A stretch of 64,000 nucleotides of DNA from Rhodeus uyekii. Taxonomy: Eukaryota; Chordata; Actinopteri; Cypriniformes; Acheilognathidae. How positions within the stretch are numbered: position 1 is the first letter of the stretch; each line of letters begins with the position of its first letter. The stretch is from positions 4,490,001-4,554,000 of the forward strand of contig JAWRVZ010000038.1 of assembly GCA_037043235.1 (NCBI GenBank), read 5' to 3'. The translations under genes were made by a program, and so were the position numbers. The notes below the pieces were generated by a model that saw only the letters and a list, made by a program, of their open reading frames with translations, was not told where the DNA came from and did no database searches. This document shows, piece after piece, positions 12,101 through 27,100 of the stretch.

Positions 12101-15100
12101 GGAACTCTTCAGTGTTATGACACCAGCTGTCTTCCTAATGAGAGCTGCCAACTTGAAGATGGAGAATATGTCTGCAAGCCAAGTGGTAAAGTTATAGTAC
12201 TTGTTTATGACTAAATTTATTTACACGTATTATCACATCATGAATGTTGTTCATGCAGTTATTCACAAACCAGTTGAGACTGCTGACAGATCTGGAACTA
12301 ATATTTGAGATTTATTAATTTTTATCTTTCTCTACAAGGACAATAATTTATTCTGTTTCTGTTAACTCTCATTGCGTCCTTTGATAATAAAGTACATTGC
12401 TGCAAGAAAACCTGCTCCTGCACTACCAAGAAATCACATTGTTTGTATAGCTAAACAACCCTTCATGTCTTCCAACAGTGGACTGCCCTCCAGACTCTGA
12501 ATACATTGATTGCGGCCCAGCCTGTATTCCTAGCTGCGCAGAACCCTCCACCAACTGCTCTGGTTCTTGCATCAGCGGCTGCTTCTGTAAGCCAGGATTT
12601 GTTTTCCGTGGCCAGCGCTGTGTTCCCATCGAGGAGTGCGGGTGCCTGGATGAAGAAAACAATTACTTTGAGGTAACAAGAGTTGTCGTTGATGTGAGGT
12701 TGTATTTTGATCCAGTTCTGGGACCTCAGCCTTAGCTCTAAACTTGGTCTGTATTTACACTCAGCCTGGTGAGATCATATTTGGAAATGGCTGTTCCAAG
12801 TTGTGTCGCTGTGCTGGCAACTACACCTTCGACTGTGAGGACAACACCTGTGACCCTGTGACAGAAGAATGTCGGGAGGTTAATGGAGTGTACGGCTGCT
12901 ACCTTAAAGGTATTGTACAAAACACCAACAACAATCTTCACTTAAACTACAATTACCGTAAATGACAAGTGATCAGTGGTAGGTTAAATATGAATTCCCT
13001 CAAATGACATGCGAAATTACTTGTGATACTCTGTGTTTTATAGTCAATACACTTCTAAACTCATTTTATATAATCTTCTACTCTAAACATCTTTGCCTGA
13101 ATGTCTTTTGACACCAAGATATTTTTTCACTCACAGGAACCTCCACCTGTAGTGCCTCTGGTGACCCCCATTACACCACCTTTGATAACCGGCGGTACGA
13201 CTTCATGGGAAACTGTTCTTACCTGATGTCTGAACCTTGTAACAACACAGATCTGCCTTACTTCGCTGTATACACAGACAACGAGAATCGCTACAACAAT
13301 CCTCATATCAGCTATGTAAAAGCAGTTCATGTCCATGTGCTGGGAGTGATAGTGTCCATTCTGAAAGGAGGAACTGTGCGGGTGAGCGAACGAACATTCA
13401 TTTCAATATTACTACTAGTATAGATATACTTGATACATTTTATTTAGAGGCACGTTCAAATGGACATTGTTTTCTGTCTTTTCTCAGGTCAATGGAACCA
13501 ATGTAAATATTCCTTTGAGTCCTGTCAGTGGTGTTGACATCTTTATGTCTGGCAAGCACTACACAGTCGCCATGAACTTTGGAGTTACTGTACGTTACGA
13601 TGGAAACCACTTTATGGACATTAAAGTTATCAAGGAGTGAGTATGGTTCTTCTGAAAGTCTTTTTAATGACAGCTATTATAACTTGATTCACTTTTAAAT
13701 GTCTCTGCATGCTTGTGATCATGTCACAGCTATGAAGACAAACTCTGTGGACTGTGTGGGGACTACAACGGAGACCCTACTGATGACTTCCAGACCCCGA
13801 CTGGTGAACTGGTCCAAAGCCCCAACGACTTTGGCCACAGCTGGAACAAAGACCCTGAGTACGGCCAATTCACGTACTCTTAGAAGATTCATCGACAGTA
13901 TTTTATCTATTAAATCATATCATGGGTAACTTAAATTTGATTCTGCCTTCCAGGTGTAACAAGCCAGAGGTCGACCCAACCCCAGGATGTTCAGATGCTG
14001 AGCAGGACTTGTATGAAGGGCCTGCTTACTGTGGGATCATACTGAACACCAATGGCCCATTTGCTGCTTGCCATCCAAAAGTCAATCCCAATGTGAGTGA
14101 AAGCAAATCAGATTATTTGTAATGTTGTAGTGTATAATTTTAACCATATAAAAAATGCTTACAAATCTTAACCCTGTGTGTATAGGGTTTCTTCCAAGAC
14201 TGTTTGTTTGATGTGTGTGAGCTGGATGGAGCTCATTCTGCATTGTGTGAAGCAATAGAGTCGTACGTCAATGAATGTCAGGACCGTGGCGTCACAATTG
14301 GACCCTGGAGAAACAGCACCTTCTGTCGTATGTCTGAAAAATACATATTCCTCGACCATAAACTCTAAAACAAAACATTCTGACATCAATGTCTTGTACT
14401 ATTTCTCATAATGTCAGAGTGAAGGTCCAAATTTATGTTTAGCACTAACACACTTTCTTCCTCTCCAGCTCTGAAATGCCCACCCAACAGTCACTTTGAA
14501 TCATGTGCCCCAATTTGCCAACCTTCCTGTAACGCAATTCCACCAAATCAGTGCACTGGTCCTTGTTCTGAAGGATGTGTTTGTGACCCTGGATACATCC
14601 TCAGTGCTGGCCAGTGCGTGAAAGAAGACGCATGTGGCTGCAGCCATAATGGACATTATTATCAGGTGAGGTAACTGGATGGGATAGAGATGGTTTGTTA
14701 TAGTTTTTTTTCATCAATCTAACATGATATTGTTTCTCTGCATGGCTTTAGCCAGGTGAAGAGTTCTACACCAAGGACTGTGAGCAACTGTGTAAGTGTG
14801 ACCCCCCATCCGTCACCTGTAACGCCACTAACTGTCCACCAATGGAACAATGTGGAGTACAGGATGGCGTAATTGGGTGTTACCCAGAAGGTGAGTACCA
14901 TAGTTAGGTAAACTCAGTAAGTGCATTTCCATTCACTTTTCATCCATTCATCCAATTTGAATCAGGCCCGGAGGCGCAAGGAGCTGAGGCAGAGACGCAG
15001 CGTCTCGTTCCCCTTCAGGGAACCAGGGTTACATACGTAACCCGAGACGTTCCCTTTCATGGGAACTCGAGCTGCGTCAAAAGCGCTAGGGGAACGCTAT

Positions 15101-18100
15101 ACCAACGTCACCTGAGCGACGCCGGCCTGCGGATGTGTCCCAGCTCACTGAGAGAGCACCCTCGTTCCCGGAGCGGAATCGAGATCCAATTGATAGAACC
15201 TCATAAATATGTGTGCTGTGAGGACCAGCCAGCCGCAGCACAAACATCAGCAAGGGAAACTCCTGAGAGAAACGCCACGCTCCTAGTAGAGTGGGCCCGG
15301 ACCCTCAGGGGAGAGGTCTGTCCGGCCGACTCATAATCCAGACAGATAGCCTCGACTATCCATCGGCTTAGGGTTGCTTGGAAGCTGGAGCCCCCTTAGG
15401 GGCCCCAAAGCAAATTAACAGTTGGTTTGACTTACGCCAGGTGGCAGTCCTGAAGACGTAAGCGTCCAGTACTCGTACTGGACAGACCTTGTTCTTGCGC
15501 TCCTGCTCATGATCGTCAAAGGGGGGAGGACAGAAGGCCTGTAGCACGATAGACCGAGCCACATTAGTGGGAACCTTGGGAACATAGCCTAGCCTCGGGT
15601 GGAGAAAAACCTTCGTCCTCCCGGGCGCGAACTCGAGGCAGGTAGGGACCACCGAGAGGGCTTGAAGATCCCCAACCCTCTTAAGCGAGGTGATAGCCAG
15701 CAAAAGAAGGGATTTTAGGGAGAGGAGTTTAATAGAAAGCTCCTCTAAAGGTTCAAAGGGTGCCTGGGACAAGCCTTGGAGTACCACAGACAAGTCCCAG
15801 GCAGGAACCCTGGTCTGTGCCACAGGTCTCAGCCTTAGAGTGTCACAAAGGAAACGAGAGACTAGGGGGTCCCTGCCCACGGACGCCCCACCCAGAGGTA
15901 CGTGGCAAGCCGCTATGGCAGCCACATAAACCTTCAAGGTAGAGGGGGACAGCCCTGCCGCAAATTTTTCCTGCAGGAACTCCAGCACTTTGCCAATTTG
16001 ACAGGTTACTGGGTTCACCTGCCTTTCGCTACACCAAGCAGTGAAGAGTCTCTACTTCAAGGCGAAGAGTTTCCTCGTGGAGGGAGCTCTGGAATGAAGA
16101 ATGGTCTCTACAACCTCGGCTGAGAGACCAGAGTCGAGGAACTGGGTCCCCTCAGGGGCCAGACCTTCAACTTCAGTAGTTCTGGGCGGGGGTGGAAGAC
16201 AACCCTCCGCCTTGGACAGAAGGTCCCTCCTGACCGGGATGTCCCACGGGACTCCATCTAGGAGAGATATTGGGTCCAAAAACCAAATCCTGCTGGGCCA
16301 AAAGTGGGCCACCAGCTTGAGTCGGACCCCGTCCCGACGGACTTTGGCCAGAACTCCCGGGAGCAGAACAATCAGGGGAAAGGCGTACAAGTGTAGCCTC
16401 GGCCACGCGTGTACCATAGCATCCCGCCCCAGGTGCGCTGTATGCGACAGAGAGTACCACAGAGGGCAATGGGAGTTCTCGACGGAGGCAAACAGGTCCA
16501 CCTGTGCCTGCCCGCATCTCTCCCAGATCTGCTCCACCACCTCGGGGTGGAGCCGCCATTCCCCAGGCCTCGACAGGATGTCTGCTCCTTGTGTGGAGCA
16601 ATCCCTCAGGACCGCTCCCCAGCCCGTGAGGGATGCAACTGTCGACAGTGACACACGTCGGTCGAATGCTCCCAACACAGGGCCCTATGACAGGAACCAG
16701 GTTTACTTCCACAGGGTCAAGGCGCGTAGGCATTGCCTCGTGACCTTGAATGTGCGAAGCGTGTTGCCCCTCGGGGAAAACCCTTTGGTCCTGAGCCACC
16801 ACTGCAGGGGTCACATGTGCAGTAGGCCGAGCGGAATGACGCTGGACACTGCTGCCGTGAGCCCCAACACCCTCTAGAAGTGTTTGACAGTGAGTAGCTA
16901 GCCTAGTTTGATACTCTTGACTGCTGGACGAATGGAATGAATGTGCCCGGGGAAGAGCCGAGCAAACATTGCCTCTGAGTCCCAAATGACTCCCAAGAAA
17001 GTGGTTCTCTGAACAGGAGAAAGTACACTCTTCTTGGTGTTCAACCTTAACCCCAGCTCCTTCATGCGAGCAAGCACGACATCTCGATAACGTGCTGCCA
17101 ATCAGGACGACTGGGCTAACACTAGCCAGTCGTCGACATAATTGAGGACATGAATGCCCTGGGATCGCAGCGTCCACAACCTTTGTGAACGTGCGAGGCG
17201 AGAGTGATAGGCCAAACGGAAGTAACCGATACTGGTATGCCTTCCCCCGAAGGCGAACCAAAGGAACTTCCTGTGATGAGGAAGGATGGAGATGTGGAAC
17301 TGTGCGTCTTTGAGGTCAATCGTGACAAACCAATACTCGGACCTGATATGTGTCACGATTTGTTTGAGCGTCAACATTTTGAATTTTAGACGCAAGATAG
17401 TGCGATTTAGACAACGCAAATCCAGAATGGGCCGCAACCCTCCATCCTTCTTCGGAACTATGAAGTACCGGCCGTAGAAACCGGACTGTCTGTCATGGCC
17501 CCTTTCTCCAGCAGAGAGTTTACTTCTAGTTCCATGACCAGAGCCTGCTGGGGTCCTACCAGTGACGGTAGGACTCCCAAGAAACGGGGTTGTGAGCCCC
17601 CGAACTGAATGGCATTCCCGCAGGTTACCTTGCGCCGGACCCATTGAGAGATGCCCGGCAGACGCGACCACGCGGCCTGGAACTCTACTAAGGGAACCAG
17701 TCTCTCGAGACTGATCTCTGGTACGAGCGATGACACCACAGGGCCGGGGTTTCCGGACACCACACGGGTGAAATGCTCTAGGATCCTCCTTGGAGGGGGC
17801 AGGCTCCCTCGGCAGGCTCCCTCGGAAGCCGCACACGGAGAGAACCGCCTCGTTGCGGCTTGCCTTTGGCGTCAGGAATGCTTACTGGCAGCCTTCTTGG
17901 CATTTAAGACGATCCTCAGATCCTGAGAGTGCCGGCCCGACCTCCCCTTGTTGGGGGGAGGTAGATGGGATGCAACACTCTCTTCTATGAGGCCCTGTAT
18001 GAAGATTTTTGAGCCCGAGATTGGCTGTTGGGCTCACGTGAAGGGCGGCGGGGAAGGACCTTACTGAACGCCGCCTACTGGCGTGCAGCCTCCTGAAACT

Positions 18101-21100
18101 TGTCGATGAAACTTTTTACGCCGTCGCCGAACAAACCCGAAGGGGACAGAGGAGCATCCAACAACACAAACTTGTCCTTATCTTTTATGGCTGAAAGGTT
18201 GAGCCATAGATGTCTCTCCGTAGCCACCAGAGCTGCCATGGAGTGACCGACAGAGTGGGCCGTCTCCCTAGTGGCCCAGAGAGACAGATCCATGGCCCGG
18301 CGCAGCTCTGCCACTGCCTCCGGGCCAATGCCGCCATCCTCGTCGAGGTCTCCCAGCAATTCTGCTTGGTAGGCCTGCAGCAGTGCCGTTGTGTGCAGAC
18401 ACGCTGCAGCCCTAGAGGCAGAATAAGCTTTCCCCACCAAAGATGATGTGACCTGCATCGGCTTTGTGGGGAGCGCCGGGGCTTTAAGAGAAGATGCCGA
18501 TTGGGGCACGAGGTATCCCGCAAGAGCCTCGTCCACCTTTGGCATCCCTCCGTAACCATAGGGTTGAGCCCCGGCAAGGGTAGGTGCACGGTATATGCAC
18601 CCTGTCGGAGGCTGCCTTTTTCCATGATCTCGATACCTCGGTTTGGAGATCCGGAAAGAAAGGCATTGCCCGGCGCTGGGGGACGACGCAAGCTGGCAGG
18701 TAATGCTCATCCAACTTACTTTTCCTAGTATAAGCGTTCCTAGTCTCCGCCGGCCAAATCAATATCCAGACGGGAGACTGCTCACATCACAACCTCGATT
18801 AACTCCTCATACGCCGGTGAAGAGGATGGCGAATCCTCCTCGACCGGATCGATGCTAATCACATCCTCATCCTCAGAACAGGATAGTGATAGCACCGAAG
18901 TGGAACTTGAATCATCACAGCTAGGCTGAGATACGGGTGCGCCCGTCTCGCTACCTTCTGTGAGATCCATTTGCGATCCCCAGGATTGTAATCGCTGCTG
19001 AGCCTCAACTGCAGCAGGTCCAGAACCCTGAGAAACGCGAGCCTGGTTAGTGTCCGCAAACACCGCCAGGCGAGAGCGGCCTTCATCTTCAGTTTAGATG
19101 CCAACAAAATCCAGCACCTAGGTGCTGGAAGAAGTTCATCCCACCGGGGCTCGAACCATGGTCTCCCACATCATTGACAAACACATTATACACTGTACCA
19201 CAGCAGTTGTAGTAGAAGACTGATGGCACCGAGTGAATACAACGCCCACCTCCTCAAAGCTGGGTCGCTGTTATTCAGGTCAGAAGAAACCGCTCCCAGG
19301 CAGACGACGTACTGCCTATGCGTATCCTTACCCGTAATGAAACAGGTACAATGAAAAACACACGGGATAAACGTCTGCTCAGCCATTTTCAAACAAACGC
19401 ACGCAATCCAACTAGAAGGTGGTTTGTAACTCGCAAGCACAATCTCTCAGACACACGCACGCTGAAGACACTCAAAGCTGTCACTTCCGGGTTCCGGTGC
19501 GCTTTTATGCTCTGTTCATGACGCCACTGACCAGCGACTCGCATTCACACGCGTAATTCTCTCATTAGTTTTACACATCTTCACGTGACTGACGTCAAGG
19601 TATTTCCCCTAGCGCTTTTGAAGCAGTTCGAGTTCCCATGAAAGGGAACCACACCAGCTCAGTTTTTGCATTGTTAAACTAACTATTTAGATTTTTTTTA
19701 TCTCAGCTTTTTCCTGCATTCATATGCAATAATAACACAACAACTGACCTCATCTTTGTGACTCTGAAAGACAGATGCTGTTTGTAATTAATCCTTCTTA
19801 ATCGTTGATTACGTATTGCATCGTCTATAGTTGACTCAGGAATTGGAGACTGTAGTTTGACTATGTGTGTGAACTTACTTTTTATAATAACATACCATTG
19901 GATAAAGATGTTGTATTACATGCAAACAGATTATAACATCACAAACTTTTCATTCCAACAATATACAGTTGCACTTTACGCAAACTTAATCATTCTGTTT
20001 TCACAATCCCCCAGGATCTCAAGATTGTATTATCTCTGGCGACCCTCATTATAACACCTTTGATGGCAAATACTACAGCTTCATGGGCACTTGTACCTAC
20101 ACTCTGGCCCGCACCTGTAAAAACAACACTGGTAAGCAATTTCCAAGACAGGGTGCAAAGATCCAAAACTAGCAATGAGTTTACAGTGATTTGGTCATCA
20201 GTAGGTGTAATGGTATAACAAATAATCCTGACATTCTTAATCTTGATTAAATGTACATGAAATGATCCCAAAATTAGCTTAAAATTAGGTTTAAATATGA
20301 ATCTAAGTGTACAGCTTTAAAATAACCTCTCTTTCCTCTCTCCTGGGTCTGCAGGTCCCTGGTTCTCCATTGAGGCGAAGAATGAAGAGAGAGGAGTTTC
20401 TGGTGTTTCTTACCTGAGGAAACTGTACGTGACTGTTGATGGCATCACCGTAACAATGATGAAAAACAGGAGAACTCTGGTCAGTATCCACAGCAGCCGC
20501 CATCATTAAACCGCCACTGAAATCATTCTGTAATCTTGACGTAAAGAACTGAGGATTTAAGTCAACAACTAAATTATATTTTAGTATCTCTTAAATTATA
20601 ATCTCAGGGATTAAGTAACATGCACACAATAGATTTTAGACGCATCTTATCTTAAAAATGTTCTTTCAGTTTTTTCTAATCCTTTCATAGTTCTATTATC
20701 CCCATTTTTGAGTTCTTCAAGAATGATCTTTCCTTTACAAGAAAAGAAGAAAATATCACAGTTCTTCTAGTCAGAGCTAATATTATTCTTCAATTCATTT
20801 CTATTGTTAATCTCTGTTTTATACATTCAGGTAAATGGACTCAAGGTGTCCTTCCCCCACTCCCCATCTCCGCTCATTTCTCTGTCTCTTGCTGGCCAAT
20901 ATGTAATCCTCACAACTCCATTCGGCCTGGAGGTGCAGTGGGACGGCAACCATTACGCCAAAATCTCTGTTCCCAGGTACTGAAACTCTGAACACAGCCT
21001 CATTGGAATACATTCACAGTACATCACTCTGACCTGAAGTATTTGTCAGGAAACACTAAGAGCCACCATGATTGTTAAGGGTTATAGGACTTGAGTAAAT

Positions 21101-24100
21101 CCTGCAAAAAAACAAAACAAAACAGTGTCTGAAGGGAAATGAACATCTTTACATTAATCTCTATTTGTTCCTCTCTTACTCATTTTATCAGTTCCTACTA
21201 TGAGCAGATGTGTGGCCTGTGCGGGGACTACGATGGAAACCCCAACAATGACTTCAGTAAGCCAGATGGCTCCCAAGCCGACAGCTCAAATCAGTTTGGA
21301 GACAGCTGGCAAACTGATGAGGATGAGGATGCAACGTCAGTACCCCTTACTCTTCTTCATTTGATCAACTGCACAGGCAGCACAATGTTTTGAGCATTAG
21401 GTCCACTTCATATGTTCAATGATAGTGTTGTGTTTTCAGGTGCAAGCCTGACCCCGGACCTCAACCACCTTGCGATCCTGTGCTGGAGGGTGTGGTATCA
21501 AACCCAGAGAACTGTGGAAGAATAACTGACACAAATGGAGCTTTTAGGTTAGGACTTGCTAAACTATGAAATCTGCAAATACTGCTAAAAACCATGTTAA
21601 AAAACTTTTAGTGCTTAAATATTCTACACTTTCTCTTTCTTTTGCTCCTCACAGGGACTGTATAAATGTGGTGGACCCGTCGCCTTTCTTCCAGAGCTGT
21701 GTGTTTGATATGTGTCGTTATGAAGGGCTGCAGCAAGTCCTTTGTGACCAGCTTCAAGCTTACACCGATGCTTGCCTGAGTGCAGGTGCACCTGTCCATC
21801 AGTGGAGGGAGCCAGACTTCTGCCGTGAGTCATACTCTCATGAACATTACATCACATGGCACAAAGAGTATAAAGTTTTAAACATATAATAAAGCAGTAA
21901 AATTTGAAGACTTACATCCATGAAAGAATAACATTTCGTATTCCCAGTGACAAGTCTGCTTTAAGCTTTCTCTAAAGCACAGTATAAATTATTGAAATAG
22001 AGTTCAGGAAATTGGAAGAAGACAGATAGAGTTGATTGCCTGTGTTGGCTTTAGTCTCTCTGCTTTTATTATTTATTAGACTTCTAATAAAGGAATGCCG
22101 TCACTGAGGGAAGAGGACATGGGATTGGGAATCTACCTACTCCACACTGCATCCCCATTTCAGCCCTAATTTCCCAGTCATTTACTGATGCTTTCCCCCT
22201 TTTCCCACAGCTCTGGTATGTCCTCCAAACAGCCATTACTCCATCTGTGTGAGCTCCTGTCCAGAGACTTGTCTGGGTATCAATGGACCACCGGGTTGCA
22301 GTGAGAAGTGTGTAGAGGGCTGTGAGTGCGACTCTGGCTTCATCCTGAGTGACAACCAGTGTGTTCCTGTTAAAGACTGCGGCTGTGTGGACCCCTCCGG
22401 CTCCTACCACCCAGTGAGTTCAAATCCAGGGCCGACCCGTGTGGTTCTGAGGCCATGGACGAGATAAAGAAAATTAGACCCACTCATGTAAAAGTAATCA
22501 ACTTTCAATATTCATGAAACCACTGTAAAATTGACCCATATTTCTATCAACGTGGCCATGTTTAGGTGAATGAGAGCTGGTATCTGGAGGGCTGTAAGCA
22601 GAAGTGTACATGTGAGGGTGGAGGAACTCTTCAGTGTTATGACACCAGCTGTCTTCCTAATGAGAGCTGCCAACTTGAAGATGGAGAATATGTCTGCAAG
22701 CCAAGTGGTAAAGTTATAGTACTTGTTTATGACTAAATTTATTTACATGTATTATCACATCATGAATGTTGTTCATGCAGTTATTCACAAACCAGTTGAG
22801 ACTGCTGACAGATCTGGAACTAATATTTGAGATTTATTAATTTTTATCTTTCTCTACAAGGACAATAATTTATTCTGTTTCTGTTAACTCTCATTGCGTC
22901 CTTTGATAATAAAGTACATTGCTGCAAGAAAACCTGCTCCTGCACTACCAAGAAATCACATTGTTTGTATAGCTAAACAACCCTTCATGTCTTCCAACAG
23001 TGGACTGCCCTCCAGACTCTGAATACATTGATTGCGGCCCAGCCTGTATTCCTAGCTGCGCAGAACCCTCCACCAACTGCTCTGGTTCTTGCATCAGCGG
23101 CTGCTTCTGTAAGCCAGGATTTGTTTTCCGTGGCCAGCGCTGTGTTCCCATCGAGGAGTGCGGGTGCCTGGATGAAGAAAACAATTACTTTGAGGTAACA
23201 AGAGTTGTCGTTGATGTGAGGTTGTATTTTGATCCAGTTCTGGGACCTCAGCCTTAGCTCTAAACTTGGTCTGTATTTACACTCAGCCTGGTGAGATCAT
23301 ATTTGGAAATGGCTGTTCCAAGTTGTGTCGCTGTGCTGGCAACTACACCTTCGACTGTGAGGACAACACCTGTGACCCTGTGACAGAAGAATGTCGGGAG
23401 GTTAATGGAGTGTACGGCTGCTACCTTAAAGGTATTGTACAAAACACCAACAACAATCTTCACTTAAACTACAATTACCGTAAATGACAAGTGATCAGTG
23501 GTAGGTTAAATATGAATTCCCTCAAATGACATGCGAAATTACTTGTGATACTCTGTGTTTTATAGTCAATACACTTCTAAACTCATTTTATATAATCTTC
23601 TACTCTAAACATCTTTGCCTGAATGTCTTTTGACACCAAGATATTTTTCACTCACAGGAACCTCCACCTGTAGTGCCTCTGGTGACCCCCATTACACCAC
23701 CTTTGATAACCGGCGGTACGACTTCATGGGAAACTGTTCTTACCTGATGTCTGAACCTTGTAACAACACAGATCTGCCTTACTTCGCTGTATACACAGAC
23801 AACGAGAATCGCTACAACAATCCTCATATCAGCTATGTAAAAGCAGTTCATGTCCATGTGCTGGGAGTGATAGTGTCCATTCTGAAAGGAGGAACTGTGC
23901 GGGTGAGCGAACGAACATTCATTTCAATATTACTACTAGTATAGATATACTTGATACATTTTATTTAGAGGCACGTTCAAATGGACATTGTTTTCTGTCT
24001 TTTCTCAGGTCAATGGAACCAATGTAAATATTCCTTTGAGTCCTGTCAGTGGTGTTGACATCTTTATGTCTGGCAAGCACTACACAGTCGCCATGAACTT

Positions 24101-27100
24101 TGGAGTTACTGTACGTTACGATGGAAACCACTTTATGGACATTAAAGTTATCAAGGAGTGAGTATGGTTCTTCTGAAAGTCTTTTTAATGACAGCTATTA
24201 TAACTTGATTCACTTTTAAATGTCTCTGCATGCTTGTGATCATGTCACAGCTATGAAGACAAACTCTGTGGACTGTGTGGGGACTACAACGGAGACCCTA
24301 CTGATGACTTCCAGACCCCGACTGGTGAACTGGTCCAAAGCCCCAACGACTTTGGCCACAGCTGGAACAAAGACCCTGAGTACGGCCAATTCACGTACTC
24401 TTAGAAGATTCATCGACAGTATTTTATCTATTAAATCATATCATGGGTAACTTAAATTTGATTCTGCCTTCCAGGTGTAACAAGCCAGAGGTCGACCCAA
24501 CCCCAGGATGTTCAGATGCTGAGCAGGACTTGTATGAAGGGCCTGCTTACTGTGGGATCATACTGAACACCAATGGCCCATTTGCTGCTTGCCATCCAAA
24601 AGTCAATCCCAATGTGAGTGAAAGCAAATCAGATTATTTGTAATGTTGTAGTGTATAATTTTAACCATATAAAAAATGCTTACAAATCTTAACCCTGTGT
24701 GTATAGGGTTTCTTCCAAGACTGTTTGTTTGATGTGTGTGAGCTGGATGGAGCTCATTCTGCATTGTGTGAAGCAATAGAGTCGTACGTCAATGAATGTC
24801 AGGACCGTGGCGTCACAATTGGACCCTGGAGAAACAGCACCTTCTGTCGTATGTCTGAAAAATACATATTCCTCGACCATAAACTCTAAAACAAAACATT
24901 CTGACATCAATGTCTTGTACTATTTCTCATAATGTCAGAGTGAAGGTCCAAATTTATGTTTAGCACTAACACACTTTCTTCCTCTCCAGCTCTGAAATGC
25001 CCACCCAACAGTCACTTTGAATCATGTGCCCCAATTTGCCAACCTTCCTGTAACGCAATTCCACCAAATCAGTGCACTGGTCCTTGTTCTGAAGGATGTG
25101 TTTGTGACCCTGGATACATCCTCAGTGCTGGCCAGTGCGTGAAAGAAGACGCATGTGGCTGCAGCCATAATGGACATTATTATCAGGTGAGGTAACTGGA
25201 TGGGATAGAGATGGTTTGTTATAGTTTTTTTTCATCAATCTAACATGATATTGTTTCTCTGCATGGCTTTAGCCAGGTGAAGAGTTCTACACCAAGGACT
25301 GTGAGCAACTGTGTAAGTGTGACCCCCCATCCGTCACCTGTAACGCCACTAACTGTCCACCAATGGAACAATGTGGAGTACAGGATGGCGTAATTGGGTG
25401 TTACCCAGAAGGTGAGTACCATAGTTAGGTAAACTCAGTAAGTGCATTTCCATTCACTTTTCATCCATTCATCCAATTTGAATCAGGCCCGGAGGCGCAA
25501 GGAGCTGAGGCAGAGACGCAGCGTCTCGTTCCCCTTCAGGGAACCAGGGTTACATACGTAACCCGAGACGTTCCCTTTCATGGGAACTCGAGCTGCGTCA
25601 AAAGCGCTAGGGGAACGCTATACCAACGTCACCTGAGCGACGCCGGCCTGCGGATGTGTCCCAGCTCACTGAGAGAGCACCCTCGTTCCCGGAGCGGAAT
25701 CGAGATCCAATTGATAGAACCTCATAAATATGTGTGCTGTGAGGACCAGCCAGCCGCAGCACAAACATCAGCAAGGGAAACTCCTGAGAGAAACGCCACG
25801 CTCCTAGTAGAGTGGGCCCGGACCCTCAGGGGAGAGGTCTGTCCGGCCGACTCATAATCCAGACAGATAGCCTCGACTATCCATCGGCTTAGGGTTGCTT
25901 GGAAGCTGGAGCCCCCTTAGGGGCCCCAAAGCAAATTAACAGTTGGTTTGACTTACGCCAGGTGGCAGTCCTGAAGACGTAAGCGTCCAGTACTCGTACT
26001 GGACAGACCTTGTTCTTGCGCTCCTGCTCATGATCGTCAAAGGGGGGAGGACAGAAGGCCTGTAGCACGATAGACCGAGCCACATTAGTGGGAACCTTGG
26101 GAACATAGCCTAGCCTCGGGTGGAGAAAAACCTTCGTCCTCCCGGGCGCGAACTCGAGGCAGGTAGGGACCACCGAGAGGGCTTGAAGATCCCCAACCCT
26201 CTTAAGCGAGGTGATAGCCAGCAAAAGAAGGGATTTTAGGGAGAGGAGTTTAATAGAAAGCTCCTCTAAAGGTTCAAAGGGTGCCTGGGACAAGCCTTGG
26301 AGTACCACAGACAAGTCCCAGGCAGGAACCCTGGTCTGTGCCACAGGTCTCAGCCTTAGAGTGTCACAAAGGAAACGAGAGACTAGGGGGTCCCTGCCCA
26401 CGGACGCCCCACCCAGAGGTACGTGGCAAGCCGCTATGGCAGCCACATAAACCTTCAAGGTAGAGGGGGACAGCCCTGCCGCAAATTTTTCCTGCAGGAA
26501 CTCCAGCACTTTGCCAATTTGACAGGTTACTGGGTTCACCTGCCTTTCGCTACACCAAGCAGTGAAGAGTCTCTACTTCAAGGCGAAGAGTTTCCTCGTG
26601 GAGGGAGCTCTGGAATGAAGAATGGTCTCTACAACCTCGGCTGAGAGACCAGAGTCGAGGAACTGGGTCCCCTCAGGGGCCAGACCTTCAACTTCAGTAG
26701 TTCTGGGCGGGGGTGGAAGACAACCCTCCGCCTTGGACAGAAGGTCCCTCCTGACCGGGATGTCCCACGGGACTCCATCTAGGAGAGATATTGGGTCCAA
26801 AAACCAAATCCTGCTGGGCCAAAAGTGGGCCACCAGCTTGAGTCGGACCCCGTCCCGACGGACTTTGGCCAGAACTCCCGGGAGCAGAACAATCAGGGGA
26901 AAGGCGTACAAGTGTAGCCTCGGCCACGCGTGTACCATAGCATCCCGCCCCAGGTGCGCTGTATGCGACAGAGAGTACCACAGAGGGCAATGGGAGTTCT
27001 CGACGGAGGCAAACAGGTCCACCTGTGCCTGCCCGCATCTCTCCCAGATCTGCTCCACCACCTCGGGGTGGAGCCGCCATTCCCCAGGCCTCGACAGGAT

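Larger units (their letters stand above)
14968..19650 (-). mobile_element. DIRS-type retrotransposon, copy 1 (defective)
   Basis: The element lies antisense in the intron between the A and B modules of unit 2. It has 45 bp terminal inverted repeats (15050-15094 and 19604-19648, two mismatches). It has no target-site duplication, as expected for elements inserted by a tyrosine recombinase. Minus-strand order is gag-like ORFs, reverse transcriptase with a YVDD box, a damaged RNase H region, a downstream domain, and a tyrosine recombinase. Beyond the left inverted repeat (about 14968-15049) is a palindromic stretch around 'gggttacatacgtaaccc', which fits the internal complementary region of DIRS elements. 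Frameshifts and a deletion make it non-autonomous. Confidence 0.88.

Noticed and set aside
16101..16877. 258-residue open frame on the plus strand inside DIRS copy 1 (same at 26622-27398)
   Set aside because: It is antisense to the RNase H/recombinase region, shows no family resemblance, and is expected by chance in GC-rich coding sequence.
16173..17261. 362-residue minus-strand frame overlapping the DIRS RT
   Set aside because: Only its first ~35 residues are real RT sequence in a shifted frame; the rest is a shadow frame. The equivalent in copy 2 is broken by one base.
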